DNA of 64,000 bases from Nymphaea colorata (GCF_008831285.2 NC_045139.1:34817706-34881705), one strand, 5' to 3'; counted from the stretch's first letter, positions 35,501 to 48,409 are shown. Made by a program: numbers and translations. The notes: a model not told the origin generated them from the letters alone.

Positions 35501-36138
35501 GTAACTAATTATCCTGACTCCTAGCATTTTTCAGGCTAAAACAGAAACTACTAAAAGCCCAGTATGAGAGTGGGTCAGGTTGTTACAATGACTAGGTTGT
35601 TACAATGGCTTCTCTTACTTCCCAATAGTTATTGAGAACAACAACAACCATTTGACTTCCTTTTCTTTGCATGAAACTTATAACCGCCTGAATATGAGAA
35701 AAAACCTTCCAAACAGACCTTGATTAAATTTGAAACTTATGTTTCGTAGAAACAGAGAAACGACCATGTTTCCATTTATGAGACTTCCAGCCATGCATAA
35801 AAGACTCCCACTTGTTGGGCTTATAACCTCGTGTAATCGCAATAGTTGTCTTTGCTAAAAGGCTAGTCTTGCAATCATATAGATAAGCATGAGACCCTAC
35901 CACAGTCAGGGCCATCTGCAAATAATACATGCAATGTTTTTTTCTCTTTCAGTGATAAGGAAAGCACTAATGAACCCAATAAGTGCATGTCTGCCATTAT
36001 TCTGGATATTCCACTGTATAGAAGTACCGTTACGTTATTTTATATTACTCCACTGCCCATGAAAAGTGATCCTTCTCTATAACTTTTAACATTAAACCTT
36101 CGAGTAAGCTGATGTACTTAGCAGTCCATGGAGGAAGC

Positions 36139-36634
36139 TAGGGCTGCACAACGAGACAAGCCAACTCGGGCTCGACTCGAACTCACCCGAACCAACTTGG
36201 CTCATGCTCGACTCGTTTATAAACAAGCTGAGTTCGAGCTTACAAAGATTCTCGAAATGATAAATTAGGAACTCAACTTGTTTATGCTCGACTTGACCCG
36301 CAAACTAGTACTATATATAATACCGCCAAAACCGGTTACCGGTTTTAACTTTCAAGGTAAAAATAAATTTTTACAAGTTACACGAGTTAAACACTTACGC
36401 GAGTTAAACAAGTTACATGATTTAATGCTTATACGAGTTAAATGTCAAAAACTTAATGCCTAAACGAGTTAAATGGGTTAATGAGTCAAGTTCAAACTAG
36501 ATTTTGTGTAGTCGAGTCAAACTCGATCTTGCTATAAGGAGCTCGAGTCGATTTCGAGCCAAACACGAGTTTTTGAGCTGAGTCGAGCTCGAGTTGGCCA
36601 AGCTCAAGCTCGACTCGGCTTGTGTGCAGCCCTA
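36139..36634. mobile_element. hAT-type MITE with 8-bp target duplication
   Basis: The left end is TAGGGCTGCACAACGAG; the right end, read inverted, is TAGGGCTGCACACAAG. The flanks are GAGGAAGC (36131-36138) and GAGGAAGT (36635-36642), a 7 of 8 match expected of an ageing 8-bp duplication. The interior has the same CGAGCTCGAG words as the 23597-24033 element, though the end sequence differs. The length is 496 bp with no coding capacity. Confidence 0.8.
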
Positions 36635-36739
36635 GAGGAAGTCTTTCCAGGTGAGCAAGATGCTTATGACCTACCACCTGGAAAAGATCCCAAGGGCAAA
36701 CCCCAAACCTTATCTGATTATGAGAAATTTGGGTCTGAA

Positions 36740-36988
36740 AGTGTGCTTATCTTATTTGAAAGGTAACCTAGGTGGCAGTTAGTGAGGGACGAAGCCATCC
36801 CTCTCCTCCCTTACTCACTGTCCTCAAGGTATGTTGTTTCGGGACTTGGGTGGCCCTACATTACACTCTTTAACTTAAGTATCACACATGTCACCATTTG
36901 TAGTCCAGAAGAATAACATTCTCACTATAATCGAACTGAAGATGCATCTTGAGCATGACACTCAAGCCGACTAACTATGCTACACCCC
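36740..36988 (-). mobile_element. tRNA-derived SINE, minus-strand copy
   Basis: Read on the minus strand it begins GGGGTGTAGCATAGTTAGTC. An A-box-like TAGCATAGTTA spans 36982-36972 and a B-box-like GTTCGATTA spans 36936-36928, 35 bp apart. Head, boxes and spacing match the plus-strand copy at 17321. Both downstream parts also share a CATGTGTGNNNCTTAAG-like stretch and a GGGAGG(A/G)G-rich segment. The 3' limit is approximate. Confidence 0.58.
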
Positions 36989-39481
36989 TCGGAACCAAAG
37001 GTAACCTAAGTAAAAGTATATGTTTTGTTTTTGTTAAAGAGTGTGTGTGTGTGCGCGCACCAGGGCAGTCTATTTGAATAGAATTCTCTAGCCAATTTTT
37101 CAGTTTGCAAATTTTTTTACATAATCTTTTTCTATAAAATTCTCCATGATAATTGCATCGAAAAAAATATCGACCGACAACAAAAGTTCTCCAAAAGATG
37201 TGGAATCTCATATGACTAGTCGAACGCTTACTTTGGCATTTTAGATAATAGGGATGCAAAGATATTACTGGTACAAAAAAAATGTGCACATAAAATATGA
37301 GATTGTCGCAATAGTTTGGAGCATGTTTAGTGTTTAGTACTTAGCAAGTAGCTCATTAGAAGCCCACATTTTCGGGCCCCAAATAAAAGTGTTTGTTCAA
37401 TGCTCAAAATGACTAAAATGCCCTAAGTTAGAAAAGAAAAAGCCTTTATAATGCAAAAATGAAAGGAGAAAAAAGTTCTTCTAAGAGACTCAATTGCCCC
37501 TCATTCAAGACTTTATGAAGTTGAACATAATAAAAACTTGGTTTTGAGTCCAAAAAACGCTATTTTACGGCACATGTGGATGGTATCATAATTGGATTTT
37601 ACCAAGACAAAACCTAAGGGAGAAAGCAAAAACTAGTTTTCTCTTAAAACTTGAGGAGAGGAGGTAAACATTTTTATATTTTTTTTTATAAAAAAAATGA
37701 GTTGATAGTTTTTCAAAAACGCAATTTTGATTCCATACAAAGTTTCAAACAAAACCTCAATTTGGCTTTGGAGGAAAAGACCCCCAAAGTTGGCGGTGAA
37801 CATAAGAATATGCATGTACAGTTTGTGTGTGTGTGTGTAAAGGGAGAGAGACCACAATTAAGTCAAGAATAAAAACCAGATCCTTTAACTTTTTGCAAAA
37901 AAATTATTTTAAATAAAATATAAACATTTTAATATATTTACAACAACTATTATGATATAAAACATGTGTTGAATCAAGTCGTTTTTATCAAAAAACTTGA
38001 TTATTCTATTACCAAAAATGTTCCATGCATTTTTACAAATAATCAACTTCGTATTTTGCATCAACCTATCCTTAAGATCAAATTGGTAAGGTTAGGTTTC
38101 AAAAAAGATACACACTTTAAATATCATATTTAATGGATCTAGTTTATATATATATATACATATAAGCAAATGAAAACTAATATTAGATAGCAAAAACATT
38201 ATTTTTCCTTTATTTTTCTTTTAACCATCCGTTATCCATTTATGTTGGATAGGACGGTGCATATAAGATGGCAAAATAACTCTAAAAAACAATAGTCACC
38301 TTTAATATATTCAAAGTCTAAAGCTTCTCAAGTATCGCAAAAATTTTGATAGAAAAGATGAGTCGCATATCCGGTCTTCGAGTCAGTAAAAAGTGAAAAA
38401 GGGGTGCGAAGAAAGATCACTGACGCCAGCCGGGGACTTTAAAAGGAAAAAGCAAGAAAAAGATAAAACAAACAAAAGGAGGGAAGACGGGGAGGGGGGG
38501 CTCTCCGGCGACATGCTTTTGGTCTGTGGGTCCCGCCTCTGCCCCACCGCCGGGAGGCAGAGGTGGGTCCCCGCCACGTACAAAAGGAACGGACGGTGTC
38601 TCGCGTCGAGGGCGCATTGGCGGGCCCCACGCCAGCAAGGGCCTCTGCTTTCGGGTCCGGATCCTTTTATCGACCCGTGCTTGTGTTTGGATTGGAGCTT
38701 CATGAAGAAAATAGGCCTATCAGTCGGATTCGATATATGAAACACTTTTTGGATCGGACAATCCTGCAAAAAATATTTGAATCTCTCGAAAATCCAAATC
38801 TGATTGCATAGAAAAGTCTGTTTCATTGCTAGGTTAGATGTTATTCTTTCCAATTTATTCAATCTAAACTTTGAATCCAAGTCTGAACCTGGTCCACCTC
38901 GACTAGACTTGGCAACCATACCCTGGAGTGGAGCCCCAATTTATATATATTTTTTCATGTTTAAATCAATTTAAAAGTTTTTACATTTAAAAAAAATGAA
39001 AATAACAATAGATATAGGCCGATATGATTTGTAGGTGAGCCTGATACCAACATTTGCAACATTGCTAGATCCAAGTCGGAGCAGTGTAGCCAGAGGTCAA
39101 TTTTAAGATCCAATCTCTATCAAATTAAGGATTATAACCAGATCCAAGTTAAGAGTGGTCCGATACATGCAACTCTACATATATTTTATTCATAATGTTC
39201 GAACTTCCATAATGTTTGATCGAAATACTTTGTTAGTGTTTCATGAATTTATCAGAAATATCATCGATTCAAAGGTGCCAAAATTCAGGACAGCCTATAA
39301 AAGTCGATCCTCTGTTTGGTTAGGGTAAGATGGAAATGTACACTGAAGAGGTCGAAACCACTTCCTCCTACCTTTAGTGTCTAACTAAAGCTGTCTCAAG
39401 ATCTGAATGAACTTATAATTCTCATTTCAACTCAAGAGTATGTCTGCCAGCATTTGCAATTAAGAGGAGTAGAACTAATCC
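36989..39481. other. AT-rich intergenic DNA with one GC-rich island
   Basis: No gene recognised. About 38440-38660 is GC-rich with overlapping short frames on both strands that resemble no family I know. Short TG microsatellites lie near 37040 and 37820. Confidence 0.4.
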
Positions 39482-39697
39482 TGGGCACCGGGCCGGCCCG
39501 GGTTGACCCGATAACGAGTTTTAAAATTTTTTATTAATTTATATATATTTATAATATTTTATTATGATTAATTATATTTATATAATTTTTTATTTAAAAA
39601 TATATTTTTAAATTTAATCAGTCAGGCTCGGGTTTTCTGAGTCGGTGCTAGCCCGAGCTCGGATTTTGGATGTCGGGCCGGCCCGATCCGATGCCCA
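39482..39697. repeat. MITE-like element with GC-rich inverted ends
   Basis: The left end TGGGCACCGGGCCGGCCCGG pairs with the right end, read inverted, TGGGCATCGGATCGGGCCGG. Between them is a nearly pure AT core. The layout matches 17680-18040. No target duplication is evident. Confidence 0.6.
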
Positions 39698-40732
39698 AGC
39701 TTAAGTAGCACCACAAAATCGAACTTTCACCGGCTCGACTATACTTCTCAAAGCAAATTACATAGAAAAGAAGTGGTTAAACCAAATAACTTAGTTTGAA
39801 ATTAGGAATTTCAGAAATATGCAGGAGGAGAACGATAAACAAAAAGCACGTCCATATCTTTTCATTGTTATTGTAAATTCCAAATCCCGGATCTATTATT
39901 TTTAGACTGGTCGGCTTTGCTTTGTTGGACCAAAAGTGGATGACAATTTGTCATGGTCAAATTATCTGACCTCACCTCCGATCAATTTTTTCCCCTTTTC
40001 AACAGAACAAGTAAAGTATGGAAAAGAATGGCATAGTTTTTCCGCGTTTGCTAAAAGCGTCGAGACATGAGTGGGACCCGAGATGTTTTCCCTTCCTTCA
40101 AAATATTTATGGCAACCAGACGAGATCTGAAGCCAGCTTTTGGATTCTGGAAGATTATTTCTCAAATCCAGGGGAAAATAACTCTGATTTTTTCGGACGA
40201 ATCCTCTTGAGCCTGATTTCTAGAGATACATGGTATAACTATAAACAGCAAGGAGAATAGTTCTCTGCGATCTTTTTTGCTGCATTTGATTGAGATACGG
40301 TGACCACATTAAATCAGACAAAAACTATCGGCGCTAACTGTCATTCCAATAATGTAACTGTTTGGTGGGGCACCCTGCGAGAATTATGAATCTGGGTGGC
40401 TTTTACCTCAGACAAGTACACCCCGGACATAAAGTCGGATCCTCATGGGTCTGGCTTGCTTCCGCCGCTCTCTGGCATCGCAAATGAAGAAAACTTGGGT
40501 AAACTGAAATGAACGCATCCATTCACCGCTTCACTTACGTTTGATAGGTCGGGACAAATTTTTCATATCCCACTATTAGGACAAGAGAGGGAAACGAAAG
40601 GTTTTTGATTGCCTTAGAACTAGAGGTTGGTCCCGGATTTGAGGGAAAGTCAACCTCTTATGCAAGCACGGTACAAGATGTCTCTGTCCTTGTCTCGTGG
40701 AACACAGATCAAATGAGCTTGCAGAGCAAGAG
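39698..40732. other. Intergenic DNA without recognised genes
   Basis: A plus-strand frame of 80 codons at 40018-40260 starts with ATG but resembles no family I know and has no neighbouring exon evidence. Nothing else stands out. Confidence 0.4.
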
Positions 40733-41025
40733 TAGGGATGTCAATAAATCCGATTTAGGTCATGTATCTTATCAAACCATGTTAAAAATATTAGATGTGA
40801 ACAAAAAAAATTGATATCCAATTAAAAAATCAGATCGGATCTAGATTTCAGAAATGACATCCGGTTGGATTCAAATTTGAATCAAATACAGTTTCGCATA
40901 AACGACGTGTATCCAAATTTCATAATGTGGTTTGGATTCTATTTAAAAGCCGGAAATCAGATATCAATTAGGTTAGAATTTATGAATTTGGATTCGGATT
41001 CAGATATGGCATAGATTTTTCTTCA
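40733..41025. repeat. Element of the TAGGNATGTCAAT family
   Basis: It starts TAGGGATGTCAATAAATCC and continues with AATTTGAATC, GGATTCGGATTC and ATATCCAATTA words. The same end and body style are found at 10028 and, inverted, at 48409. Confidence 0.5.
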
Positions 41026-44000
41026 TTCGCTAGCATAAAAAAAGCAGATATAAGATTCTACTTGGAAATAATGTGCATAAAGGTGAACCTATTAGCCATA
41101 AGATTAGGTGTTACTTCACTGTCAAAAGCTAAGATTATACTTTGCTTATTCAACATGACCTCTTAATGGATCATTAATTTATGTCTTAAGCACGAACAAA
41201 GTAATCAAGTCAAAATCAACAATTGAGAATTACGAGATAGATGATCTTGATGAGATTGATCTTCAAATCTTTAGTGGGCCCACCACTCAGTAGCCTGTTG
41301 CCACCTAAGCAAAACTCCGTATTTCTTCTAGAAAATCTCTATGTCATTATCAAGATTTTTGTCTACTAGCGAAATATTTGCAAAAAAAAAAAATTAAAGA
41401 TTAGATCTGGGCGTTGCCTATTGAAAAATTAAGAGATCAACTGCTGTGAGATTTGGATCTAAAACTGATATTTGATTAGTGAAATCTTACAATCTTAAGT
41501 GCAGTTGTGATAGGAAAGACAAAGAAGACATGTGATTTTGACTCCATGAAATGCGGCCTAGATTAACAAGATGTACAACACATTGAGGCTTACCGTGCTC
41601 TTTTTTGCATAGTTTTCTCTTCCTTGGACACTTTTTGTACTTGATGACAGTTTGTCACCCAACTTTGTTAATACATTTCCATCTCTCTCTCTCTCTCTTC
41701 TCTTCTCTTCTCTCCATCTCTAAAATTATGTGCGTGCACGTGCATGTGTGTGTGTGCCACACTCATGACTAACAATTCTATAAGCACAACTCAAGCAAGA
41801 GGCGGGTGAGATTGATTTGCGACCTATATGTGTGTGTGAGATCAACTTGCAACTTGTGTTTGTGTGTGTGTGTGTGTGTGTGCGCACATGTGCATGCACA
41901 TGCCTGATTGATTGATGATGCTATAGACTAGCCAGTGTGTGTATGTGTGTGTGCATGTGCATGAACAGAGCTGATTGATGATGCTACATAGTAACGAGAG
42001 AGAGTTTGTGTATGTGTGTACCTGCACATGCACATGCACATGCATGATTGGTGATGCTACAGACTAACCACCGGTAGGTGATAATTGCAGGTTCTGATTC
42101 GTAATATAATGTGGCCATCTATAATTTCTGTCATGTTAAGAAGTTTATATTGCATTGCTTTTAAGCAGGATTCATTTACATTGGTGTTCCACGCAATTCT
42201 TCTGGTCTTGAATGGAAAGAACGATCGATCACAAGATCCAAACATTAACCTGGCTCATAACTTTTGATAATGACATATTTAATGTCAACTTCTAATAGCT
42301 ATTGCTTTGGACACGTTAGCGAGGGTTGGTGTACCAATAATAATATATAATGAACGAAAGGTTGTCTTTTTAACAAAATGGGATAAAGAAAATATATATA
42401 TATATCAACCATGTGAAATCGTAGACCATGCAATTCCATAGCTAGTCAAAGGGAATGAAGAATTTATGAAATAAAACAAAATTAATTAGCAATAAACAAA
42501 TAAACGAGCAAATGAGATATTTTATTTTAAGGAACAAGCTTAGTTTTGGCATAATTGATGACGGACGACGAGAAGCAATAAACTTGTTCTATGGACTTAT
42601 GTGCTTCTTTTTTGTCTAATTTTTTTCCCGATTTTTCTAACAGATCTTTTTATATTAATTAATTAATTTAGCCAACACAATGACCCAACTGCTACATGCG
42701 TATATTTGGATCAATGTTAACGTATTGGCTATTGTGCTTTAGATGTACAACCCTATTTGTATGAATTAACTAGTGAATATGAATATAAAGTACATGGTCA
42801 GTTCAACTCTTATGGGTGTTATTTTTTTGGATTGCAAACAGTGTTTGACAGATAGGTGTACTATATCCCATCCAGGTCTTGAAGCAACTGAACCCTGAAG
42901 TAATAGCGGAACCAGAAATTTTGGTTGGTGAGACACTAATTTAATTAGGGGCACTATTATATATGAATAATCAAATAATTGATAACATGGATATGAAAAT
43001 AAATATATTTTCTCGGGCTAATGTGAGCAACTTGTCTCTACCATTTCTCCGAAGGCCAAAAGGGAAGGGAGAGAGTTTCGACCCTTCTTCGGGTGGCTTT
43101 CGCCTACCCAAATGATAAATGCTCGAGTAGGTGTTTCTAGACTTACCCGGAGCATTGGAGTCTTCACCTCCTTTTATTTGAAGCTCATAAATCTAAATTT
43201 CGAGCGGTGCAAATGAAGCCAAGAACCTCAACACATTTCGCCACAAAACTTACATAAAATTAATTCATGTTTATAAAACCGGACAAAATTTTGTTCTTTG
43301 CCCATCAAATTCATAAACAATTAATTCGTACATTAATGTCGTTTGCAAAATTGGACATTTCACAGCAACTGAACATTTCACACGACGTTTTACAAAGGAC
43401 CGGAAGATAAAATTATGCACATAAACAATATCCTTCGTTCATACTCGTATAGTATATGCGTCTAGCTTGTTGACTACCACTAGAAAATGAAAAATCAGCA
43501 CATGGAATTCCATCATGATAAAGAAAAACGTACTTGTATTATATGTCGTTTTGTTGGCAGGCATATAATAAATGTGTCACTTTCTTGACCATGCAGTGAG
43601 AGACAAGTGAAAAATTGGTTGGTTGGCACATAGAACTTTAGCGCCAAGTTTCCTTCTTGCTTTGTTGGAAATAATTCAAGCTTTCTCATTAGGGCAGCCA
43701 TAAAGTTTGCCAATTATGAAAAAGCACAAAGGGGCGGTCACAAATTTGGGCACGTTAGCAATTTATAGTAGTTTGAAGTTTCTTCTCTCTCATAAACATA
43801 AATATAAATATATATATATATATATAATAAAGAGGGAAGGCATTATATTGTGGGCCATATTGCAAAGAAATTGTCTCATTTGAGGTTCTTAAAGAGTGTT
43901 ATCTTTTTGGGGTTTGAAGCAGACCAGTTCTTCCATTAGTCAGTTTCTTTTTTGAAAGAAAAGTTGGGGTTTCATGAGTCTTGACCTTCTAATATTAGTG

Positions 44001-44738
44001 CCGATGGCTACCAGCTGCTCAGCACTTGAGACTTCTGCTTTAATGGCGAAGACTAAAGGTCCTAGCTAGATCGTGCTCGTGAGGGATGTTGTAGGCCTGA
44101 TTGGGTAAAAACTGTACTGTGGATGGACCGCGAGTGCCGGAGCCGAAGTACCATTCTGGAAGAGCTAGAATTTTTAACCTTAGTGCCAAGATACACGGAC
44201 GGAGGCGAGATTTCCGATCCTCTTTCACATTATTTCGATGTGGACTTTTGAATCTCCCGTAAAAATAAAAAGCCCGAAGAGAAAAACCAAAGTTTGTTCA
44301 CTTCACACGGATCGACTGACTTAGTCGTGCATTGATTAAAGTTGGGCCCGTGCTAGAAATTTTCAACTATACTTTCAAAATTTTAACAGGGGTCAAAATG
44401 TAATTTTTTTTTTATATTGTTATATGGGTTAAAAGTAAACTTTATAAAATTTACATGTAAATTTTGAAATTTTAAAATTATGCCCCTGGATTGGAGGATT
44501 TTAGACTCATTGCTATATCTTCACTTCCAAGTTACATGAATTTCCTGCCTGGATGTAAGATATGCTTGAGTTCTAGATTTTTATATAATTTGATTATTTT
44601 ATGAGATGGGTTTGTCCAAATCAAATACTAGGAGCTAAAGCAGGTGCGGGCAATGTCTGGGCAATTGCCAAATGCCATTTTGGAGGTTTTGTTTCGAAAA
44701 TGGTGTTTAAGGCGTGTTTGGTGGCCGGAATAAACTAA
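41026..44738. other. AT-rich intergenic DNA
   Basis: No gene recognised. A TC tract lies at about 41683-41700. A segment at about 43020-43190 has GC-rich words reminiscent of the SINE 3' region but no clear promoter boxes. Confidence 0.4.
41840..42063. repeat. Imperfect minisatellite of TGTGTG and GATTGATGATGCTA units
   Basis: Three diverged units each combine a TG tract, a CACATGCACATG-like stretch and GATTG(A)TGATGCTAC. They begin near 41857, 41934 and 42006. The preceding 140 bp are also rich in TG. Confidence 0.7.
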
Positions 44739-44909
44739 GGAGTGTTTGAATGACACCTCAAAACTCATTTTTAGAGGTAAAAAATGATTTTACTTCCACA
44801 AGGCGGTGTCGTGAGCGTTAGGAGAAAACCATTTGTCAAATAGAACATAAAATTGCCAAATTGTCGAAAATCTGGTTCCCAGAAAAAGTCATTGGTGTCA
44901 TCCAAACAG
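44739..44909. repeat. Tourist-like MITE, right end incomplete
   Basis: The left end GGAGTGTTTGAATGACACC follows TAA (44736-44738). The right arm GGTGTCATCCAAACAG is its inverse but stops short of the expected terminal bases and TAA. The ends match those of the 16301 composite. A GAACATAAAATT word is duplicated at about 44842 and 44909. Confidence 0.5.
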
Positions 44910-45521
44910 AACATAAAATTCTTGGCTCCGCCACTGTACTATGACCTAATATGCAACTTTTTCTATCTTTTTACTTTTTTTGTCGCACCCCCATAGTTGT
45001 CTACGTGTTTGAGTGGAAGCCTTAGTTCGAGACATAATATCTTAGACCATCTTCATCAGCATCTAAGCACACCCTTTAGTTAGGATAGTGGGGAAAGATT
45101 GTCAGTTGGCAGTCTCAATTTGGTTCTCACTGGCAGCTATTTATACAAAGCCAAGACTAAGTGTGCTTCCTCAATTGAGAACGATTTCTAGAAGCCTGCG
45201 GATGAATTTTCCATTTTCACTATAAAATAATACTGAAGACAACTGCAACAACAACAATAGTAATATAATCCAAAAAAAGATGGACCAAACAGATCCCTAG
45301 TTTTTCGACTCAGTTTGTTCCAAATCTTTTTGTTGATCCACTTGCAATGCTATCCCTATGTGGTTTGATTTGGAAGGCATTTGATAGCTTCGGATTTTAG
45401 ATCTGAGATTGGATCTGCTGAGGTATAGAGTTTTAAACCAAGTGGGTTTGTGCTAATCCAGTGTTGTTTTCTCTCTTCACTTGTACACTCTTAGTTAACA
45501 CCATTTTTACTTTTATTTTAA

Positions 45522-45729
45522 GAGGGCGTTTGATATACCTAGGATAATGGAATTTTTGAATCAAAATTTACATTTTTTAAGAAATTAGGATTACAAAACA
45601 AACAAGGTATTTTGTTTTTGGAATTAGGAAAAGAAAACCTAGAATTTTGATTCAATTCCAATTTGAGTATGAATTATTATTATGGAATTGTTATTCTTGA
45701 ATCAAAATTCCAAACCATCAAACGCCCCC
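45522..45729. mobile_element. Complete Tourist-like (PIF/Harbinger) MITE
   Basis: A 208-bp element with ends GAGGGCGTTTGAT and, inverted, GGGGGCGTTTGAT, flanked by TAA at 45519-45521 and 45730-45732. The arms continue as inverted AATTTTTGAATCAAAATT-type words, so the whole element could fold. It has no coding capacity. The end resembles that of the 18278 Harbinger element (shared GTTTGAT), but I cannot show that this transposase moved it. Confidence 0.82.
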
Positions 45730-45732
45730 TAA

Positions 45733-47999
45733 GATAATTTATCACAAGCAGTTATTTGGTCCTTATATTAAAGTCTTACGCATTACGTAAGAGTCATTTG
45801 ACAGCAGAGACACTGTGTGAGTGTCCCGTGAATCTTCCCAAAGATTAAAGTCAATTCATCAAACACTAGAACAATTGTTCCGTAAAACTGCTTCAATTTT
45901 TAGGACAAATTCACACAACAATTACAAATCCTTTCTGCTGCCAAACAACATCTTAAGGATTGTATAATAGCAGGAATACTTTGCGAGTGTTTTTTATATT
46001 TACTCTAAAGATTAAGTCAATTCTTAAAAGATTAGTTGTATTATAACACACTCATAAAGTATCCCTACGAATGACTCCTTATTATTAATAAATAAATGTA
46101 CTATAGACCATAACTTCCTCATTTTACGGTAATTGAGGACAATTAATTCCATTATCAATATTGCCAACCATGATACAACTGCTTGTTGAAAAGAAACTTA
46201 AACATGGACCATGTGCACGGTAATTGCAAAATTTTTTTGCTAGGAATAAGATGTTTCTTGTTTGACCTTTTAAATATTGCAAAAAATATCGACCTTTTTA
46301 AGCACTCAATTTTTAAAGATTTAGATACCAGTCCAAAGTTCCGAAACAGATTGAGAGAAAAAAAAAAGCTCAAAGTTTAGTTTCAAAAACGCATTGCCAA
46401 ATATTTAGTTTAATTACTTTAGCAGACTTGAAATTCCTAAAATATGCATCGAGCCAACGAGCCAATATGAAATTATGCATGTGCCTAATCTTTAATACCA
46501 GCTTTAAAACACATGGATCTCTCCCCTAAGTTGATATGCTCAGTCTTAACTGAAGGGAATTATTTGTTATGGCATTATTAAATGGTTTATGCGTTTTGGG
46601 TTGAAAATGACCAAAATGTTCATTCATGTTGGTTAAATGGAAGACTTTTCTCATGTAAAAGCAAAAGTGAAATATAAGTGTTTTGTTGTGACTGCTCGAC
46701 TCACATTGGGCTCGAGTTTATGGTTTGACTGATCTCAATCCGTCCCTTAACAATTTTAGTTTTATCATAAAAAAGATTAAGAACACTACAACCAATCATT
46801 TTAATAACCTCTTTTATAAGTTTTTAAAAATATTTTCCAATATATTAAATTTTTGGAGTATTACAATCCTCCCTTGTAAGGCACACCCATTTGCAAGTGT
46901 GAGACCCCAAGTTTGAGTATTAAACGATGCTTTGATATAACTTTAACAATCTGACTTGGACTCGAACACTTTATTCTACTGATCTCAACCCACATCTTAA
47001 CAGTTTCGGTTCAAAGAACTAAAAACTAAGACAACCAATCACTTTTGCAATCTTATTATTATAAACTTTTGAAGATTTCTTGTCATTTTTAATACAAAAC
47101 TAAACTTTTAAGGTGTTACTTTTTTTTTTCCCTTTTAATGAAAAAGCAATAAATAACCTCGAAAGTGCTCTCCTTTCTAGCTTTTTATACCATCTAGATT
47201 TCACATGCATGTCATGTCATTAGGTCAAGTTTGCCCACCCTCCTTGAAATTTTTATAAAAAAATAAAAATTCCATTATATTTAAAAAAAATTAAGTTCGC
47301 CTTTACAAAAAAAATGAAAATTATCATTGGATCCTTATAAAAAAATATATTTTTATCATCTTAAAAAATCTTTCCAACTCAACCCCGGCCCCGAACCCAC
47401 CGGCAGCCAGTGGCTTGAGACCAGCCACCTTTTTGTCCGCTTTCTCTTCCAAAACCATAGATATATACATATAATAAAAGCCCCAATCCCAATTAACAAA
47501 AACGTGTTGGCAGGGTCTCCGGAATAATTTGTGGTATTTGGTGGCAAATTAAAATAAAACCGTTCCAAAGTTTTCTCCTTTCTTTTGTTCTTTTTGTTTT
47601 TCACAATCAAATATTTTTATTATCATTACGTCATGCTCAGCGTAAAAGCGAATCTCGTGCTTTTCTAAGGTGCCACGTCTTATTTCTTTAAATTATGAAA
47701 ATATTTTATGAACTTTTTAGTTGAAATATATTTTCTTCATTTTTTTACTAAAAATGATTTTTTTGGTAAAATATATCCACGTCGGCGGCGCTACCCTTTT
47801 ATGGTCATCTTGTTGGCCAATTAGTGCATAAAAGAATTAGTTTAATAGAAAAAAATATTTTTTTATTTGTACAATTAATGCATGCTCGAACTTATGAGAT
47901 AGAAAGAGAAAAAGGCGTCCCAAGCGACAAGGGAAGAAAAAAAAAAAAAGCATAAAAAGGAAAATGTGAGGGAGCACGGACGGGTGGTTAGGGACCTAA
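45733..47999. other. AT-rich intergenic DNA
   Basis: No gene recognised. Poly-A and poly-T runs are common. Two loosely similar segments near 46690-46925 and 46925-47110 share TGATCTCAACCC(A/G) and TTTTAATAAC words and may be an old duplication. Confidence 0.4.
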
Positions 48000-48409
48000 A
48001 CAGGTGTTAGGCAACCGATCGGTAGGTGGGAGGTGGGACTGAAACTCAACTGGATCCAGACAAGATCCAAATACCCATAACAGGTCTGGATCCAGCGTTT
48101 CAGAATAGATATCCATTGGAATCCGTTTAAAAAAAAGTAAGATGCAGACAACAACTCACTGGGATTTAAATTCAAGAAATCAGATCAGATAAATCTCGAA
48201 TTAGGTCTGGATTCAGATTTAATTTTAAATAAAATATATTGCATTCAATATCCATGCATTTCTAAGATCAAATTTGGTAGTGCATTTAAAAGTCAGGTTC
48301 AATTATAAATTTAACATGGTATATGCTTTTGTTCATTAATATTTGATCTGAATTCTGATCGAATATGGAAAAATAGATTTGTTTGGAATTCAATCTATTG
48401 ACATCTCTA
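48000..48409. repeat. Element of the TAGGNATGTCAAT family, right end
   Basis: It ends with ATTGACATCTCTA, the inverse of the TAGGGATGTCAAT start at 40733. The body contains GGTCTGGATTCAGATTTAA and related words. The left end is not clear. Confidence 0.5.

Larger units (their letters stand above)
32509..36138. other. 3' flank of aspartate kinase and intergenic DNA
   Basis: The first few hundred bases are probably 3' UTR. An AC microsatellite lies just before, in intron 12 (about 32297-32333). Beyond 33000 no gene is recognised; small frames on both strands have no family resemblance. Two tandem repeats are listed separately. Confidence 0.45.

Noticed and set aside
41842-42045. 67-codon minus-strand frame of His/Thr repeats
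   Set aside because: Produced by TG/CA microsatellite DNA, not a gene.
43020-43190. Third copy of the SINE
   Set aside because: Some GC-rich words resemble the SINE 3' part, but no A or B box pair at the right spacing is present.
44990-45060. SINE-like CCATAGTTGTCTACGTG and AGTTCGAGAC words
   Set aside because: Loosely like the SINE head and B box, but the A box is broken and the body does not match.
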